Shown here piece by piece: positions 35,121 to 48,150 of a stretch of DNA of 64,000 bases. The stretch lies in the NCBI GenBank assembly GCA_023374045.1, contig JAIOTZ010000274.1, forward strand, positions 1 to 64,000, written 5' to 3'. The translations under genes were made by a program, and so were the position numbers. How positions within the stretch are numbered: the first letter of the stretch is position 1; each line of letters opens with the position of its first letter. The notes under the pieces were generated by a model that was not told the origin of the DNA, did not search any database, and saw only the letters and a program-made list of their open reading frames with translations. Source of the stretch: Limonium bicolor (lineage: Eukaryota > Streptophyta > Magnoliopsida > Caryophyllales > Plumbaginaceae).

Positions 35121-36247
35121 CATATAAACTTCGCATATACCGCGTGCTAACTAGGGTACGCCGACTATTTAAGGTCGATTGTACAAGCGGTTCATTATTA
35201 TCATGCATACATGCTTTACATACATCACACAATCATACACAATATAGTACACAAGCCAAAACAACAATACAATACCATACACAATACTTGCCTTCACAAG
35301 GGTTAGCCAATTACACATCCGGGTTAATCGGATGTTTATTACTCTTTTACTCATTACACAATACTTACACAAACATACTCTTACTTACTTTTCCATACTC
35401 ATTTACTCATTCTTACTTACTTACTTTTACTCATGTCAAGTCGGTATGACCTCCGGGCTGGGACTACACTGTCCCACCACCGGGCTTTAGGTGGCTCACT
35501 AATCTAGGATGCTACCCATTTAAGGGGTTTGGGCCGTGGAAAAGATTAAAAGCTAGGAATTGGAGCCAACCTCTTGTGACTCCGTCTCCTCACGCGTGGC
35601 CGAAACTATATCGGACTTCTACACATTCCAATTTACCAATTTATTATGTTAGATTGGTTAGCTTGTTAGGAATTAATTAGAAGTCCAACACAATTGTATT
35701 CGGTCACAACACAATACATCAAGCATACACACATTCATTATCATCCATACATTTCATGAATTATACAAACTATGATTTAAGATAAGCATTCACCAAGGAA
35801 CAATATCATGTAATCACAAGTAAGCATAATAAATCCGATTCGTGCGTTTATCTTATTTAGGTGATCAATTAGCACACAACACAAATCAGAGTAACCAAGG
35901 TAGCATACGGGGCATGAGAAGTTCATACCGTTCACCGTTGTACTTGTAACTGACATTCCTTCGGTGTTCACAATCCAAGTCCTATAACATACATGTGATC
36001 GAGTGGTTAATTACCCTTACTTAACCATACTAATTACTTTCCTAACAGTTCCTGGTTTATACTTACTATTTCTTTGTTATTCAAATACAGGTGCTTAACT
36101 TACTTCCTTAAAATTATATCTAAGCTTGTTTATAGCCTTAATGACCATTAAACATCATTAATCATGTCTTAATTAGCTTGTACTATCATTACCCATCGTT
36201 ACCCTACCTTAGATTAGCTTTAAAATGAATTCTGTGAAGAAATTGAA

Positions 36248-36505
36248 GTGGTCCGGGTTACTGTCCAGGTTTACAAACCCGGACCACTACTTTGTAAAAG
36301 TCTCGGGTGTGATTTATGACTGGTCCGGGTTTGTGTACTACTTTACAAACTCGGACCACAAGGTTGGAGAACTCTCGGGTAAGAAAATGGGGTGGTCCGG
36401 GTTAGTGTCCTGGTTTGTAGACCCAGACCACTCCTTTGTTATAGCAATCTGCCAAGTTTTATAGCTTGTCCGGGTTCCTGTACCAGTTTACAGACCCGGA
36501 CCAGT
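36248..36505. repeat. GC-rich palindrome array in LTR (GGTCCGGGTTAC family)
   Basis: Four units: GTGGTCCGGGTT...AACCCGGACCAC and variants, about 60-65 bp apart, separated by CTTTGTAAAAGTCTCGGG-like spacers. Confidence 0.8.
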
Positions 36506-36733
36506 TGCAGTTTTGTAAATTATGTATGTTTTTGAACTTGTTTCAACTCCAAACTTCTACCAATCTCTTCCCTAATATTCCTACATCTAATCTAGCATAT
36601 TTTGACATTGATTAAGCACCTTAAACTAACCTAATCCAACCTATATGTAACACCCCAACTACATCCATACATTTAACAACACAACGCAGCGGAAACTTAA
36701 CTCCTCCCATTACTTATTCCAATGGTGTTACAC

Positions 36734-37059
36734 GCCGTTAACCACCCACGTGGCTAACAAGGCTAATACATACACATTTGTATCGGTCTGATGGACTAGA
36801 TTCACGAGCAACTACACAATACATTCCTCATTCCATTTTCAACATTTATTATATACATACATTCCCACTGTACCGAGTATTTACAAACTACTGCCGATAA
36901 CAATTTCGGTCTTACTACGCCTAACATACTCACGCCATTTAAATGGCTACCCATGTACAAACATCTGCCCCGTCCTACTCTCGAACGGCTTCCAGCTCCT
37001 TGTACCTGAAATAGAAAAGGAGAGAAAGGGTGGCCCCCAAGGGGCTCAGCACCTTGCTG
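36734..37059 (-). other. Structured LTR end (leader hairpins), element B 3' LTR
   Basis: GTTAACCAC-CCAC-GTGGCTAAC framed by GCC and AAGGC (36734-36763), with one A.C pair on the + strand. Then GCCCC-CAA-GGGGC and CAGCA-CCT-TGCTG (37033-37059). Confidence 0.65.
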
Positions 37060-38605
37060 GTATGGTAATCCCGCAGCCCACATGCTACCGGGCCACGCAC
37101 AACTAATTGTCGTCTTAGCATGCAGTTGATTATATTTAAATCATGCATACAAGCCATAGACATACAACACACAACATTTCGCCTCGATGGGCTCAACCTA
37201 TAACCAACACATCCACACTTAACCAATCATCCAATGATTCCTTAAACCCTAGAATGGCTCTCCTCCAAACGGAGCTACTCCCTTAACGAACGACATGTAC
37301 CCATTAATCGGGTTATCCTTAAATGCCTCTTGTCACAAACTGGGATTCATTTCCATGATCCACACATTCCATATCCTACAACATAATTCATCCTACACAT
37401 AACAAAACATAACAACCCTTTCTTGTTTCGACGTACACATGACAACATTGCATTCATTTAAAACATCCAATATTTATACATATATACCAAAGCATAGCAA
37501 GGTAATTTGCTTAGCACAACTACAATACATATCACCTCGAGAACGGTTCACATTAAGATCCTTCCACCATAGTTAGTACATACCATGAGCATAGAGATTG
37601 TTGCCAAACTCATACCAAGCTCGTTAATTACCTCATCACCATCCTGTTATTTGAACGGTTGACTTAAACCCAAGGTGTGTCGGATATAGTGATCCCAAGC
37701 ACACCAAACAACACAGTATGCCCCTGTGGCCCGACGTGAGTCAGTAAACTAGCTTGGATAAGCTAAGGGAAGGTTGAAACCAAATTGGAATACCACCTAA
37801 ACATACACCAAGAGAGCCGAACCGGATATGATAACGACTCCCATCCATCACACGCGTGGCTGGAACAACCGGACTCCTCACCCCCCATTAGCCCATATAC
37901 TCTTATAATTAAGTAGTTAGAGATCCATTATGGAGCCTACCACATCCACACACCATACGGTACCATAACCGAGTTAAGCACACAAGGGAGGTTCACACAC
38001 TTGCATACAACAACAATATCCAACTAACTCACACATAGCCGTGGTTAGCACATTCCCAATGTTCGGGTCGTTAACCCCGAATACCGATCACTCATGTGTT
38101 CCTAGATTTGGTTAGCTAAGGTTTAACACATATTTGAGGTTAATGGTATCGGAGGCCAAATTCGCCACATAAATGAATTACTATAAACTCATTACATGTT
38201 TTATCTTACAAGGTGGCAAACACTCAAGAAAACATATTGGCATACAAGCCGGTGTAATCCGGTAGGACACAGGTTGCAAGAAAACCATACCTGTCACCGG
38301 AGTCCACTTTACCACGTCCACTTATATTCTTCGAGCGATTCTCGAACAACTGTTAACATCACATGTGTTTTTATTAACATCGGGGTTTGCTTGATTATTT
38401 AGTGTCCAAAGCTTATAATTTCTCCCCGTTAACTTAGTTACATAACTTCACTTTTTAACTTGTTTTACTTTTACATTTTGATACAACTTTTCACCCACTT
38501 AGTTGCCATTTAAACTCACCTAACATGTCCTTAACAACCTTATAACATCATTACCTATCAATCCCCATCACCTCATATCATTTCATAACCTTAAACCACA
38601 TTTTT

Positions 38606-38870
38606 GGTCCGACCGACCCACAGTCCGACCCACAGCTGGGTCGGTCCATTACAGAGCCCTTTTACTTCCTTATAAACATGCCCGTCCGACCCACGTCCGA
38701 CTCACTCGACTGGGTCGGACCATGTGCGAACATTTTTCTTCCTTTGAAACTTGACCGACCGACCCATGTCCGACCCACCCTTTTGGGTCGGACCTTTACC
38801 GAACACTTTCTTAACATCTAACAGAGGCTCGACCGACCCAAAACTGGGTCGGACCCCTGGGTCGGTCGCT
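38606..38870. repeat. GC-rich palindrome array in LTR (GTCCGACCCA family), element B 3' LTR
   Basis: Four units of about 70 bp with CCGACCGACCCA / GTCCGACCCA and the complement TGGGTCGGWC, each followed by a spacer such as CATTACAGAGCCCTTTT or TTTACCGAACACTTTC. Confidence 0.85.
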
Positions 38871-41260
38871 TTCTAAACTTACCCAAACTTTACCAATTCT
38901 TTACCAAACTTCTCCTAAGGCCTCTTAATGTTTCCTAACAACATTTGGCACTTTAACAAACTTAAGATATCCTTAAACACTCACAAAACTCTTTTTTCTA
39001 ATTCCTTAAACCTTTACTTATATCTTCACAAAATTCCTAACACTTACAATGTTTTCTCCTTAAGATTTCTAAGTGGTAATTCACCAACAATGACCACTAT
39101 ACCAAGGTGTTTCCTCTACACCTTAACATCATCTCCCAAGCATCTTCTCTTTCACAACTCCTTAAATTCCTTTCTCAAAACCCTACCTAAACATCATTCT
39201 CTCCTTATTCATCAACATGACCTATACCTTAAACCAACTCCTCCATGGCTTAAATACATTCTTAAAACACACATTGAATTCCTAGAACTTCCAAGACAAC
39301 ACCTAAATCCTTGCATCACTCTAAATCACCATAATACATGTTTTCTTCTCAAGTAAACATTCATTCACCTTTAACCCTTCCTAGTTCACTAAAACTCACT
39401 TACAACACTTAGAACTTCTTACACATTTTCCCAAATTTGGCCATAGCTTCTCTTGTATATACTCACATCCAACCACTTAGGTTTTCACCTTACTTCATTA
39501 AAGAACACCTAAAATCCATCAACACACTTTATACACAAACTTCACACATTAAGCACTACATCACAATATAGTGCATAACTTAAATTGCTTGGCACTTAGG
39601 CCCTTAATTGCATGGCTCTTAAACACTGAATTTCCCACATAATAATGCCTTGACCTGCAAATACACCCAACAATTCATATGCCCTTAATAAACTCCTTGA
39701 GAGCATTTTTACTAGCTCATTCACCATTGGCTCCTTAGATCATTTTAATAAGCAATATAAGCTCATTTCTCCTAAGGCATTAAACCACACTGAGATAGTA
39801 TGTTTACCTCTTTTCCACTCAAACTTCTTTCTTGTTTCCTTATAAACCGGTAAGGCATTTCCTTCCTTGCCAACAACTAAACAATATACCAACATTGAAA
39901 TGAGTATATAAGCTTTAAGCTTTATCTCATTGTAAACCCTAATTACATATATTATCTTAAGGTATTAACATGATTGTTTTACCTTGGAATGGAAAGAGAG
40001 CTTGAATATATATCAAGAGAGGACTCCACCAAGCCCTTGGAAGATTCAAATGAGGCTAAAACAAGCAAGGTAAAAACACCATGGTGAGGTTAATTTTCGG
40101 CCATGTACTAAAAGGAGAGGAAACTTGATTTTTTTTTTTGAGATTCCTTACCTAGAAGCAAAGGAGAACAATAATATGTGAAAAGGTGAGCTCAAGCTCC
40201 ATCAATGGTGAATCTCCTTGGCACCGAATTTAAGTTCTTGAAGATTTGAAAAGGTAGAAGTGTAGAGCTTGTCTCCAACTAGAAGAATGGTGGTCTTGGA
40301 ATTGAATTTGGACCATGGAGCTAGAGTTACAAGCATTCAAGATGGAAACAATGGTGGTGTTGGTGTTGCTGTATCAGCTCGTAAAAGAGAGCAAGAAGGG
40401 AGGCTGGGGTCGTGTGAATGAAGGAGGAAAGGAGAATGAAGATAGAACTTGCTTTAACAATTTTGTATTAAAAGGTAAGTTTCTCCTTTTACCTTCCTAC
40501 CCCTTCCTTTCCTTAATTGCTTTTTACATGGTGGTGACTCACCTTCATAAAAACCGGCCACCATTTAGCTAGAAGGGTGTTTTGGTCTTTGTTGACCAAC
40601 TTAATCACTTACAACATTATATGTTACAAACTAGTTATAAAAATCACTATTCACCAATAACAAGGCACATAGAAGTGAAATTTTTGATTTCCCATTGATA
40701 TAGCCACCCAAATGTGATACTATATAGTACATGTTAATTAAAGAGTAATGATGGACATTTAGCCATTCAAATCATTTACAAGGCAATTTTTTCAAAAACG
40801 TGCTTTAAGACTCCTTAAGCACATTTTGCGTTTTAACTTGTTTCCAAGCTTGGTTTCCTTTGGTAATTGAGTTAATATGTTCATTAACATATAATTAAGG
40901 CATAGGTATGACCATTAGGTCTTATACACCTTTATCCCAAGCTTAGAGCACATTTTGGCCCATATTGACCTTAAGGTATTTATTCGTTTTTTGTTTGGTT
41001 TCATTGTCTACCAAAGTTTCCTAAGGACTTAATTAGCCTTATAAAGTCATAATTAAACATTATCAAGTCTTGGTAGGCTCTTTGGGTCCTAGCCAAGTTC
41101 ACTCCAAGCTTAGAGCATGTTTTTGCTCAAACCGTGTCTTAGTGTTTTATTGTGTTTTACCATGGTTTAAATGATTCATTTATGTTTCTAAGGCACTTTT
41201 TAGCCTTTAAATACCATAGTTTAACATTTACACAACATACCAAGGTTTGGGGTATTTCAA

Positions 41261-41277
41261 TCTACCCCCCTTAAAAG
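41261..41277 (-). promoter_or_regulatory. Polypurine tract of element B
   Basis: The minus strand reads TTTTAAGGGGGGTAGAT directly before the LTR start. Confidence 0.9.
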
Positions 41278-42465
41278 AACTTCGTCCGAAGTTCACATTT
41301 CCTCGCATCATTGGATTAGAATACGGGAATTACTTATAGCCATAAAACTTCTATTACCAACCACCCTTTACATCCAACCTCGGACTTAATGGTCCGGGCA
41401 ACATATCCACATCATTTGGACACATAGGTCCCCATAACATAACAGTCTTTAGACACATAGGTCTATGTAACACCACACATTTAGACTCATAGGCCTTGAT
41501 AGTATACACTTTAGGAAATCCAAGTCAAAACAACATTCATTACACATACCACACAACATGTCAGAGCATGTATAGCAATCAAAAATATCCTTGATATACA
41601 CTATGATCCCGCAGAACCCGGTCGCGATGGACCCTTCCGTCCCCGTGCCTTTGGGAAATTAAAACAATCACTTAAATTTAAATTTCCTTGTGAGGTTAAG
41701 TATAAGAAGATCTTTTATTCAAAATATTAATCGATTGTTTGAAAATACCAATTGAAATTCCTTTTGAAAACACCACACAACTCCAAGTCCGATTTATGCT
41801 CTTTGTATCTTTCTTAATATAGTTATTTATGACCACTTACAGGGAGCTTCAAGAGTCATCCAACCCTGATGTGATCAGCATCAGTGTTGAACTATCTTTC
41901 CACCCCAATTTGTGTTCGGCTTCCCTTGATCTCATGATAATCAAGTTTCACCTCCCACCTCATTTTCAACAACAACTAATTCAAGCATGTACCATTTTCT
42001 ATCTTTGAATCCTTCTAGTCATAATCATTACATCTCAAGGGATAGAACTCCGTCTATCAATCATCACCCAAATCCAACTTAATTCAAGTTACCTAGGGAA
42101 TTTAATTCTCACTAGGTTCTATGTCGGTCTCATAACCCTTCATAAATCACAACATTGTATATATATACATATATCTTTTATCAAAATACAATATATGGTT
42201 TACATATATGCACCATCGGGGTTTTAGTTCCCCGGGAGTTTCTTTACTCCCTTCCACTTGTACTCTCACACACCACTGTTAACAAAATAAACACACTTCC
42301 CACAATGGTATTCGCCTCTTCTGTGCGCAATTACCACAATTTACCCACAAATAAATGCGTATGTTTATATAACACACGCGCCAACCATCATAACAATTCA
42401 TTTTGTGCTATGCACAACCCCATTCACGTACACTTGTACGGTAAAACACACTAAGTGGTTTTGCG

Positions 42466-42500
42466 CTCTACCCCCCTTAAAAGGGATTACGCCCACGTAA
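42466..42500 (-). promoter_or_regulatory. Second, internal polypurine-like tract plus hairpin, element B
   Basis: The minus strand reads CCTTTTAAGGGGGGTAGAG about 1.2 kb inside the true polypurine tract. ATTACGCCCACGTAAT follows at 42485 onward. Same arrangement as 6801-6836. Confidence 0.55.
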
Positions 42501-45084
42501 TCAATCACTGAGCATTAGCTTAATATATTCTGCCGTCGTGAAGTATTTTAACTTCCACGCGGTCTATTACACAATGGATTCTGATTAGAGGATCTTAGCC
42601 ATAATGGCGGTTTAGTCCCTAAACCAAGAATTCGCATTGGAGTTGTAACTCATAACCGGTTTCGGTCCTGGCCTGTGAGGCTTTTAGGCATTGATAACTA
42701 GCCATCCATTTATATTCACAACGTATACCCGGTACCTGACGCATGGGCTCACTGGCCTCTGTTGCGCAACCCTGATAATTATAGAGCTGGTTGCCCCATT
42801 CGTTACTGTTAATGTATTGTACATCTCCAATGTATTACCCTTATCTAGGTAACAATGGTTTCTCAACCGGCGCATGGTATCTCTTACCTTGAGCGAATTC
42901 GGTGAGCTCCACAATTTCCCATCCACTTCTCCAATAGCTTACCGCGTAAACTACTATGTAATTCACAATGATTGACTTAATTCTACCGACTTACTGTCGG
43001 TTGAGATTGAGCTACTACCTAGTGTGTAGTGCTCTCTCAGCTATTTACAACATTTGGGGTATATTTCATACCGACCTTTGGTATTTAGTGTTACTGTAAT
43101 TATTTACTGTTAATCATGTTTCCACATTTGGTTTTGTACATGTATTCTTTCATTCCTGCGGCCTTGCATTACCTATGCATCGGCCATTACAACATTATTC
43201 CTCCACAATTACCATGCTTCTGATTCCTAGCTATCCCACTTGATCATTACTGCGCAAGTGCAATACCAAAACACTCAGTCATACAGAGTGCAGAGGCGTA
43301 AACCCTTGACAGCAACTCTCTCATGCGATTGCGATAGGAATTTTCACTGAAATCCTTATCATCTAACACTTGCCACCGGTTTACTGCTCGGTTCATTTGC
43401 TATCACTTACTGTTGTATCTCCACTGGGGTTAACTCACAACTCTGCTTACTCACCATTTTATCATCTAACCATCCTCATACAACGGTCGCTTATTGCGCA
43501 CCGTGTCCTTACTCATTATACAACATCAACTTATACTGCATCCGCTATTATATTAGCTTCTGCTATCACGCTGGGTTTATCTGGCCACTTATTTGGCTGA
43601 TTTTTGAATATACTACTATTTTTCCCTTGAGCGTTGTTCGCTATACATTTAGCTTCACACACCTATGGTGATTGCTATCAAGTTATCACACTTCCTGCGT
43701 ACACAACTGGTACGAGCACTTCCTTTCGTGTTATTTTATTTAAATCACCCTGGGGTAATGACAACGTGGTCCTTCCTCCACATATCTCTTGTACTTGATT
43801 CACATAACTACCGCTTCTGCGGTCTGACAATATCGAGAGATATCCCCACTCTTAGTGTAGTGGTTCTCTTACCACTTTAACCACATATACAATATAAACT
43901 TCTACAATCAATCGAATTTATGTAACATATCTTGCTTATGGTTTATAAGCCTTATCCGCCTTGAGCTGGGCTCGTTGTAGGCTGTCCACACATATGTACT
44001 TCTTTGTACAACATTACATGTTTAGAGGTTGTAGTGGGCTTCATGACAAGGTCGTTGCATTCCGTTTCCTTTCATGGGATGCCCCTTAGGTTTGTCAGTC
44101 CGTCTCCTGACAACCTATGTCTAAACTGGGTGTTAATTTCAACCCTTGTGTTTCTGTCATGTCATTTTGTGCAACAATTGTTGATGCGAACACCCCTCAA
44201 GGATTGCTCCTGGGTGTTGCTAAGTTATCATTTACATCTAGTTCACACTTATTGGTACATTCCGTTAGGCACGCCTTCTTGCGTTCTTAACTGACTTATT
44301 ATCCTCTTCTGTGAAGATCAACACTTCCCGGTAGTGTAGGTACTCATTCTGGGAGTTTCATCCCGTTCTTTGCACATTAATGTGTCCACATTAGGCATCT
44401 GCCTTGCCCTGCTTTTCAGCTATCATGTTTATCCCTGGGGATCCTTAAGTCACATTAGCTGTCTTTACATTCAGTTAGTGCACTTCGCACCTCCTGACTC
44501 TTAAACATTTCCTTGAAAGGAATTCACTAATTCCTTTAGTCTCGTTAACTTAACTGAGTTCCTTTACTTCAAGCATTCCTTGTATTTTCTAGCTCCTGTT
44601 GATTTATACTGCTGACCGTAGACGGAGTCGACTACTTCCCGTGTTTCGGACTCCACTCGTATACATATATGGGGTATCATACTGATACATTACTACTTAC
44701 CCAACTAACCTATAAGTAGGTCTGTCAGGCCCACATGCTCCTATCGGAGTGCGGTCGTCCCACAACACAGTTGGTACACTTGTAGTGTCCGTCACACGCC
44801 TAGGTGAAGTATTCTGTTGTCAACTCCCTTATATTGTCCCGTGACAATATTCATTCCTTACTTCTCGAACTTAATCAAGGGAAAGTTTGTCCACTGTTGT
44901 ATCTTTATCAACTGCCCTTGGTTTTACTTAGCCGAGTCTAGCTTCTTGCTGACTGGTGTACTTCCAATTACAGAGGTTAGGCTAACAGGCCCTTCCACTG
45001 TTATGATGTTCACATTTAACTTCATGGTACTTTTCCAAGTACTTTGTAGTGGTTATAAATTTCCCGAACAGCCCTGTTATAGCA

Positions 45085-45104
45085 GCACTTGCTATGGCAA
45101 GTGC
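45085..45104. repeat. Conserved hairpin GCACTTGC-TATG-GCAAGTGC, element B
   Basis: Identical to 9824-9843 of element A, including adjacent bases, although much of the surrounding text has diverged. Confidence 0.7.
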
Positions 45105-45920
45105 GCCATGCTAATTGGCTATCGGTTTGACACCTACCGATTGTGGTATTGTTTTGACCCATATTGTCATCAGTGGCCTTGTTGGCCCTCACTGATCTTA
45201 CTGCCTTGATAAATACTCCTCTAGGTGACTTCTCACTGTATTCACATAGTAGTTATCAACTGGGGTGTCTCCCATTCTTGGAGTCCCCTTTACTTAGTAT
45301 CGTATCCTCTTTATAGCCCGTTCCACGCACTTGTCGTGGTTACTGAGACTTATCTCCTGTTTGGGCACTATGTTGTAGTTCCTTGACGGTTGGTATACCG
45401 TTGGTGTTTTATTTATCAACTGTGGTCCCGTAGACACTCGTCTCGGGTTTTATTAATCCATTTCTTGCCTGTTGCACGGTTAGTGCGTTGCAAGCTGGTT
45501 ATACTCGACTGCTCTGCATGTCGACCCAGGTTGCCGGAAATTCTATTCTCTTATACACAAGGTTCTTCACTCTTCGATATTTAATGCGGTTAACATCATT
45601 TAGATGGAGACCGCCTCCGGGATTCCTAATTTTCGGGATCTACCGTATGACAGGTTCTCCGTACCTTAAAGGTATTTAATAGCAGCCAGATCGGGTATTC
45701 CCGAGTAAGAGTGGACTTCCATCTCTCTGGCGTTGTTTCCCAAGTTATAAAAAAAACAGGGATTGTGGAGGGCGGGAAGGATATAGTAGGTTTCCAGTAT
45801 TCACTGGTAGTTCCTTACTAGCGTAACTCTCACGCTATCACTCAACCCTTAACCCAAAGTACTTAAATCCTAACTCGGTACTTCCTAAGCTCGGTAATTC
45901 AGTCATCAGAGCGATACTTC

Positions 45921-45932
45921 GCTCTGATACCA
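45921..45932 (-). promoter_or_regulatory. Primer binding site (initiator tRNA-Met) of element B
   Basis: The minus strand reads TGGTATCAGAGC, 5 nt from the LTR. It overlaps the hairpin ATCAGAGCG-ATACTT-CGCTCTGAT (45905-45928). Confidence 0.93.
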
Positions 45933-46023
45933 CTTTTTGTAACACCCCAACTACATCCATACATTAACAACACAAGCAGCGGAAACTTAACTCCTCCCAT
46001 TACTTATTCCAATGGTGTTACAC

Positions 46024-46346
46024 GCCGTTAACCACCCACGTGGCTAACAAGGCTAATACATACACATTTGTATCGGTCTGATGGACTAGATTCACGAGCA
46101 ACTACACAATACATTCCTCATTCCATTTTCAACATTTATTATATCATACTCCCACTGTACCGAGTATTTACAAACTACTGCCGATAACAATTCGGTCTTA
46201 CTACGCCTAACATACTCACGCCATTTAAATGGCTACCCATGTACAAACATCTGCCCCGTCCTACTCTCGAACGGCTTCCAGCTCCTTGTACCTGAAATAG
46301 AAAAGGAGAGAAAGGGTGGCCCCCAAGGGGCTCAGCACCTTTGCTG
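46024..46346 (-). other. Structured LTR end (leader hairpins), element B 5' LTR
   Basis: Copy of 36734-37059: GTTAACCAC-CCAC-GTGGCTAAC (46024-46053), GCCCC-CAA-GGGGC and CAGCA...TGCTG (46319-46346). Confidence 0.65.
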
Positions 46347-47885
46347 GTATGGTAATCCCGCAGCCCACATGCTACCGGGCCACGCACAACTAATTGTCGT
46401 CTTAGCATGCAGTTGATTATATTTAAATCATGCATACAAGCCATAGACATACAACACACAACATTTCGCCTCGATGGGCTCAACCTATAACCAACACATC
46501 CACACTTAACCAATCATCCAATGATTCCTTAAACCCTAGAATGGCTCTCCTCCAAACGGAGCTACTCCCTTAACGAACGACATGTACCCATTAATCGGGT
46601 TATCCTTAAATGCCTCTTGTCACAAACTGGGATTCATTTCCATGATCCACACATTCCATATCCTACAACATATTCATCCTACACATAACAAAACATAACA
46701 ACCCTTTCTTGTTTCGACGTACACATGACAACATTGCATTCATTTAAAAATCCAATATTTATACATATACCAAAGCATAGCAAGGTAATTTGCTTAGCAC
46801 AACACAATACATATCACCTCGAGAACGGTTCACATTAAGATCCTTCCACCATAGTTAGTACATACCATGAGCATAGAGATTTTGCCAAACTCATACCAAG
46901 CTCGTTAATTACCTCATCACCATCCTGTTATTTGAACGGTTGACTTAAACCCAAGGTGTGTCGGATATAGTGATCCCAAGCACACCAAACAAACAGTATG
47001 CCCCTGTGGCCCGACGTGAGTCAGTAAACTAGCTTTGGATAAGCTAAGGGAAGGTTGAAACCAAATTGGAATACCACCTAAACATACACCAAGAGAGCCG
47101 AACCGGATATGATAACGACTCCCATCCATCACACGCGTGGCCGGAACAACCGGACTCCTCACCCCCCATTAGCCCATATACTCTTATAAATAAGTAGTTA
47201 GAGATCCATTATGGAGCCTACCACATCCACACACCATACGGTACCATAACCGAGTTAAGCACACAAGGGAGGTTCACACACTTGCATACAACAACAATAT
47301 CCAACTAACTCACACATAGCCGTGGTTAGCACATTCCCAATGTTCGGGTCGTTAACCCCGAATACCGATCACTCATGTGTTCCTAGATTTGGTTAGCTAA
47401 GGTTTAACACATATTTGAGGTTAATGGTATCGGAGGCCAAATTCGCCACATAAATGAATTACTATAAACTCATACATGTTTTATCTTACAAGGTGGCAAA
47501 CACTCAAGAAAACATATTGGCATACAAGCCGGTGTAATCCGGTAGGACACAGGTTGCAAGAAAACCATACCTGTCACCGGAGTCCACTTTACCACGTCCA
47601 CTTATATTCTTCGAGCGATTCTCGACTAACTGTTAACATCACATGTGTTTTTATTAACATCGGGGTTTGCTTGATTATTTAGTGTCCAAAGCTTATAATT
47701 TTTCCCCGTTAACTTAGTTACATAACTTCACTTTTTAACTTGTTTTACTTTTACATTTTGATACAACTTTTCACCCACTTAGTTGCCATTTAAACTCACC
47801 TAACATGTCCTTAACAACCTTATAACATCATTACCTATCAATCCCCATCACCTCATATCATTTCATAACCTTAAACCACATTTTT

Positions 47886-48150
47886 GGTCCGACCGACCCA
47901 CAGTCCGACCCACAGCTGGGTCGGTCCATTACAGAGCCCTTTTACTTCCTTATAAACATGCCCGTCCGACCCACGTCCGACTCACTCGACTGGGTCGGAC
48001 CATGTGCGAACATTTTTCTTCCTTTGAAACTTGACCGACCGACCCATGTCCGACCCACCCTTTTGGGTCGGACCTTTACCGAACACTTTCTAACATCTAA
48101 CAGAGGCTCGACCGACCCAAAACTGGGTCGGACCCCTGGGTCGGTCGCTT
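47886..48150. repeat. GC-rich palindrome array in LTR, element B 5' LTR
   Basis: Counterpart of 38606-38870; practically identical. Confidence 0.85.

Larger units (their letters stand above)
36646..41260 (-). repeat. 3' LTR of element B (4.6 kb)
   Basis: TGTAACACCCC to GGGGTATTTCA. It has the tRNA-like box CGCAGCGGAA (36685-36694), leader hairpins, a palindrome array (38606-38870) and a degenerate AAAACGTGCTTTAAGA inverted repeat (about 40794-40826). It differs from 45938-50545 mainly by single-base indels. Confidence 0.93.
41278..45920 (-). other. Internal region of element B, no coding capacity recognised
   Basis: No frame of coding length on either strand. Blocks shared with element A: about 41820-41960 (CATCCAACCCTGATGTGATC), a second polypurine-like tract at 42466-42484 with the ATTACG-CCCA-CGTAAT hairpin, about 44617-44900 (CGGAGTCGACTACTTCCCGT and onward), the GCACTTGC hairpin at 45085-45104, about 45510-45560 (TGTCGACCCAGGTTGCCGG) and about 45690-45850. 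Order and spacing match element A. Confidence 0.7.

Noticed and set aside
38928..39356. 142-codon open frame (and similar ones at 23869-24264, 18947-19315, 31267-31602, 44817-45209) on the + strand
   Set aside because: They lie in LTRs or interiors of minus-strand elements, antisense to the element, with low-complexity Ser/Thr/Leu/Tyr-rich products and no domain. The copy at 48207 is broken by a small indel.
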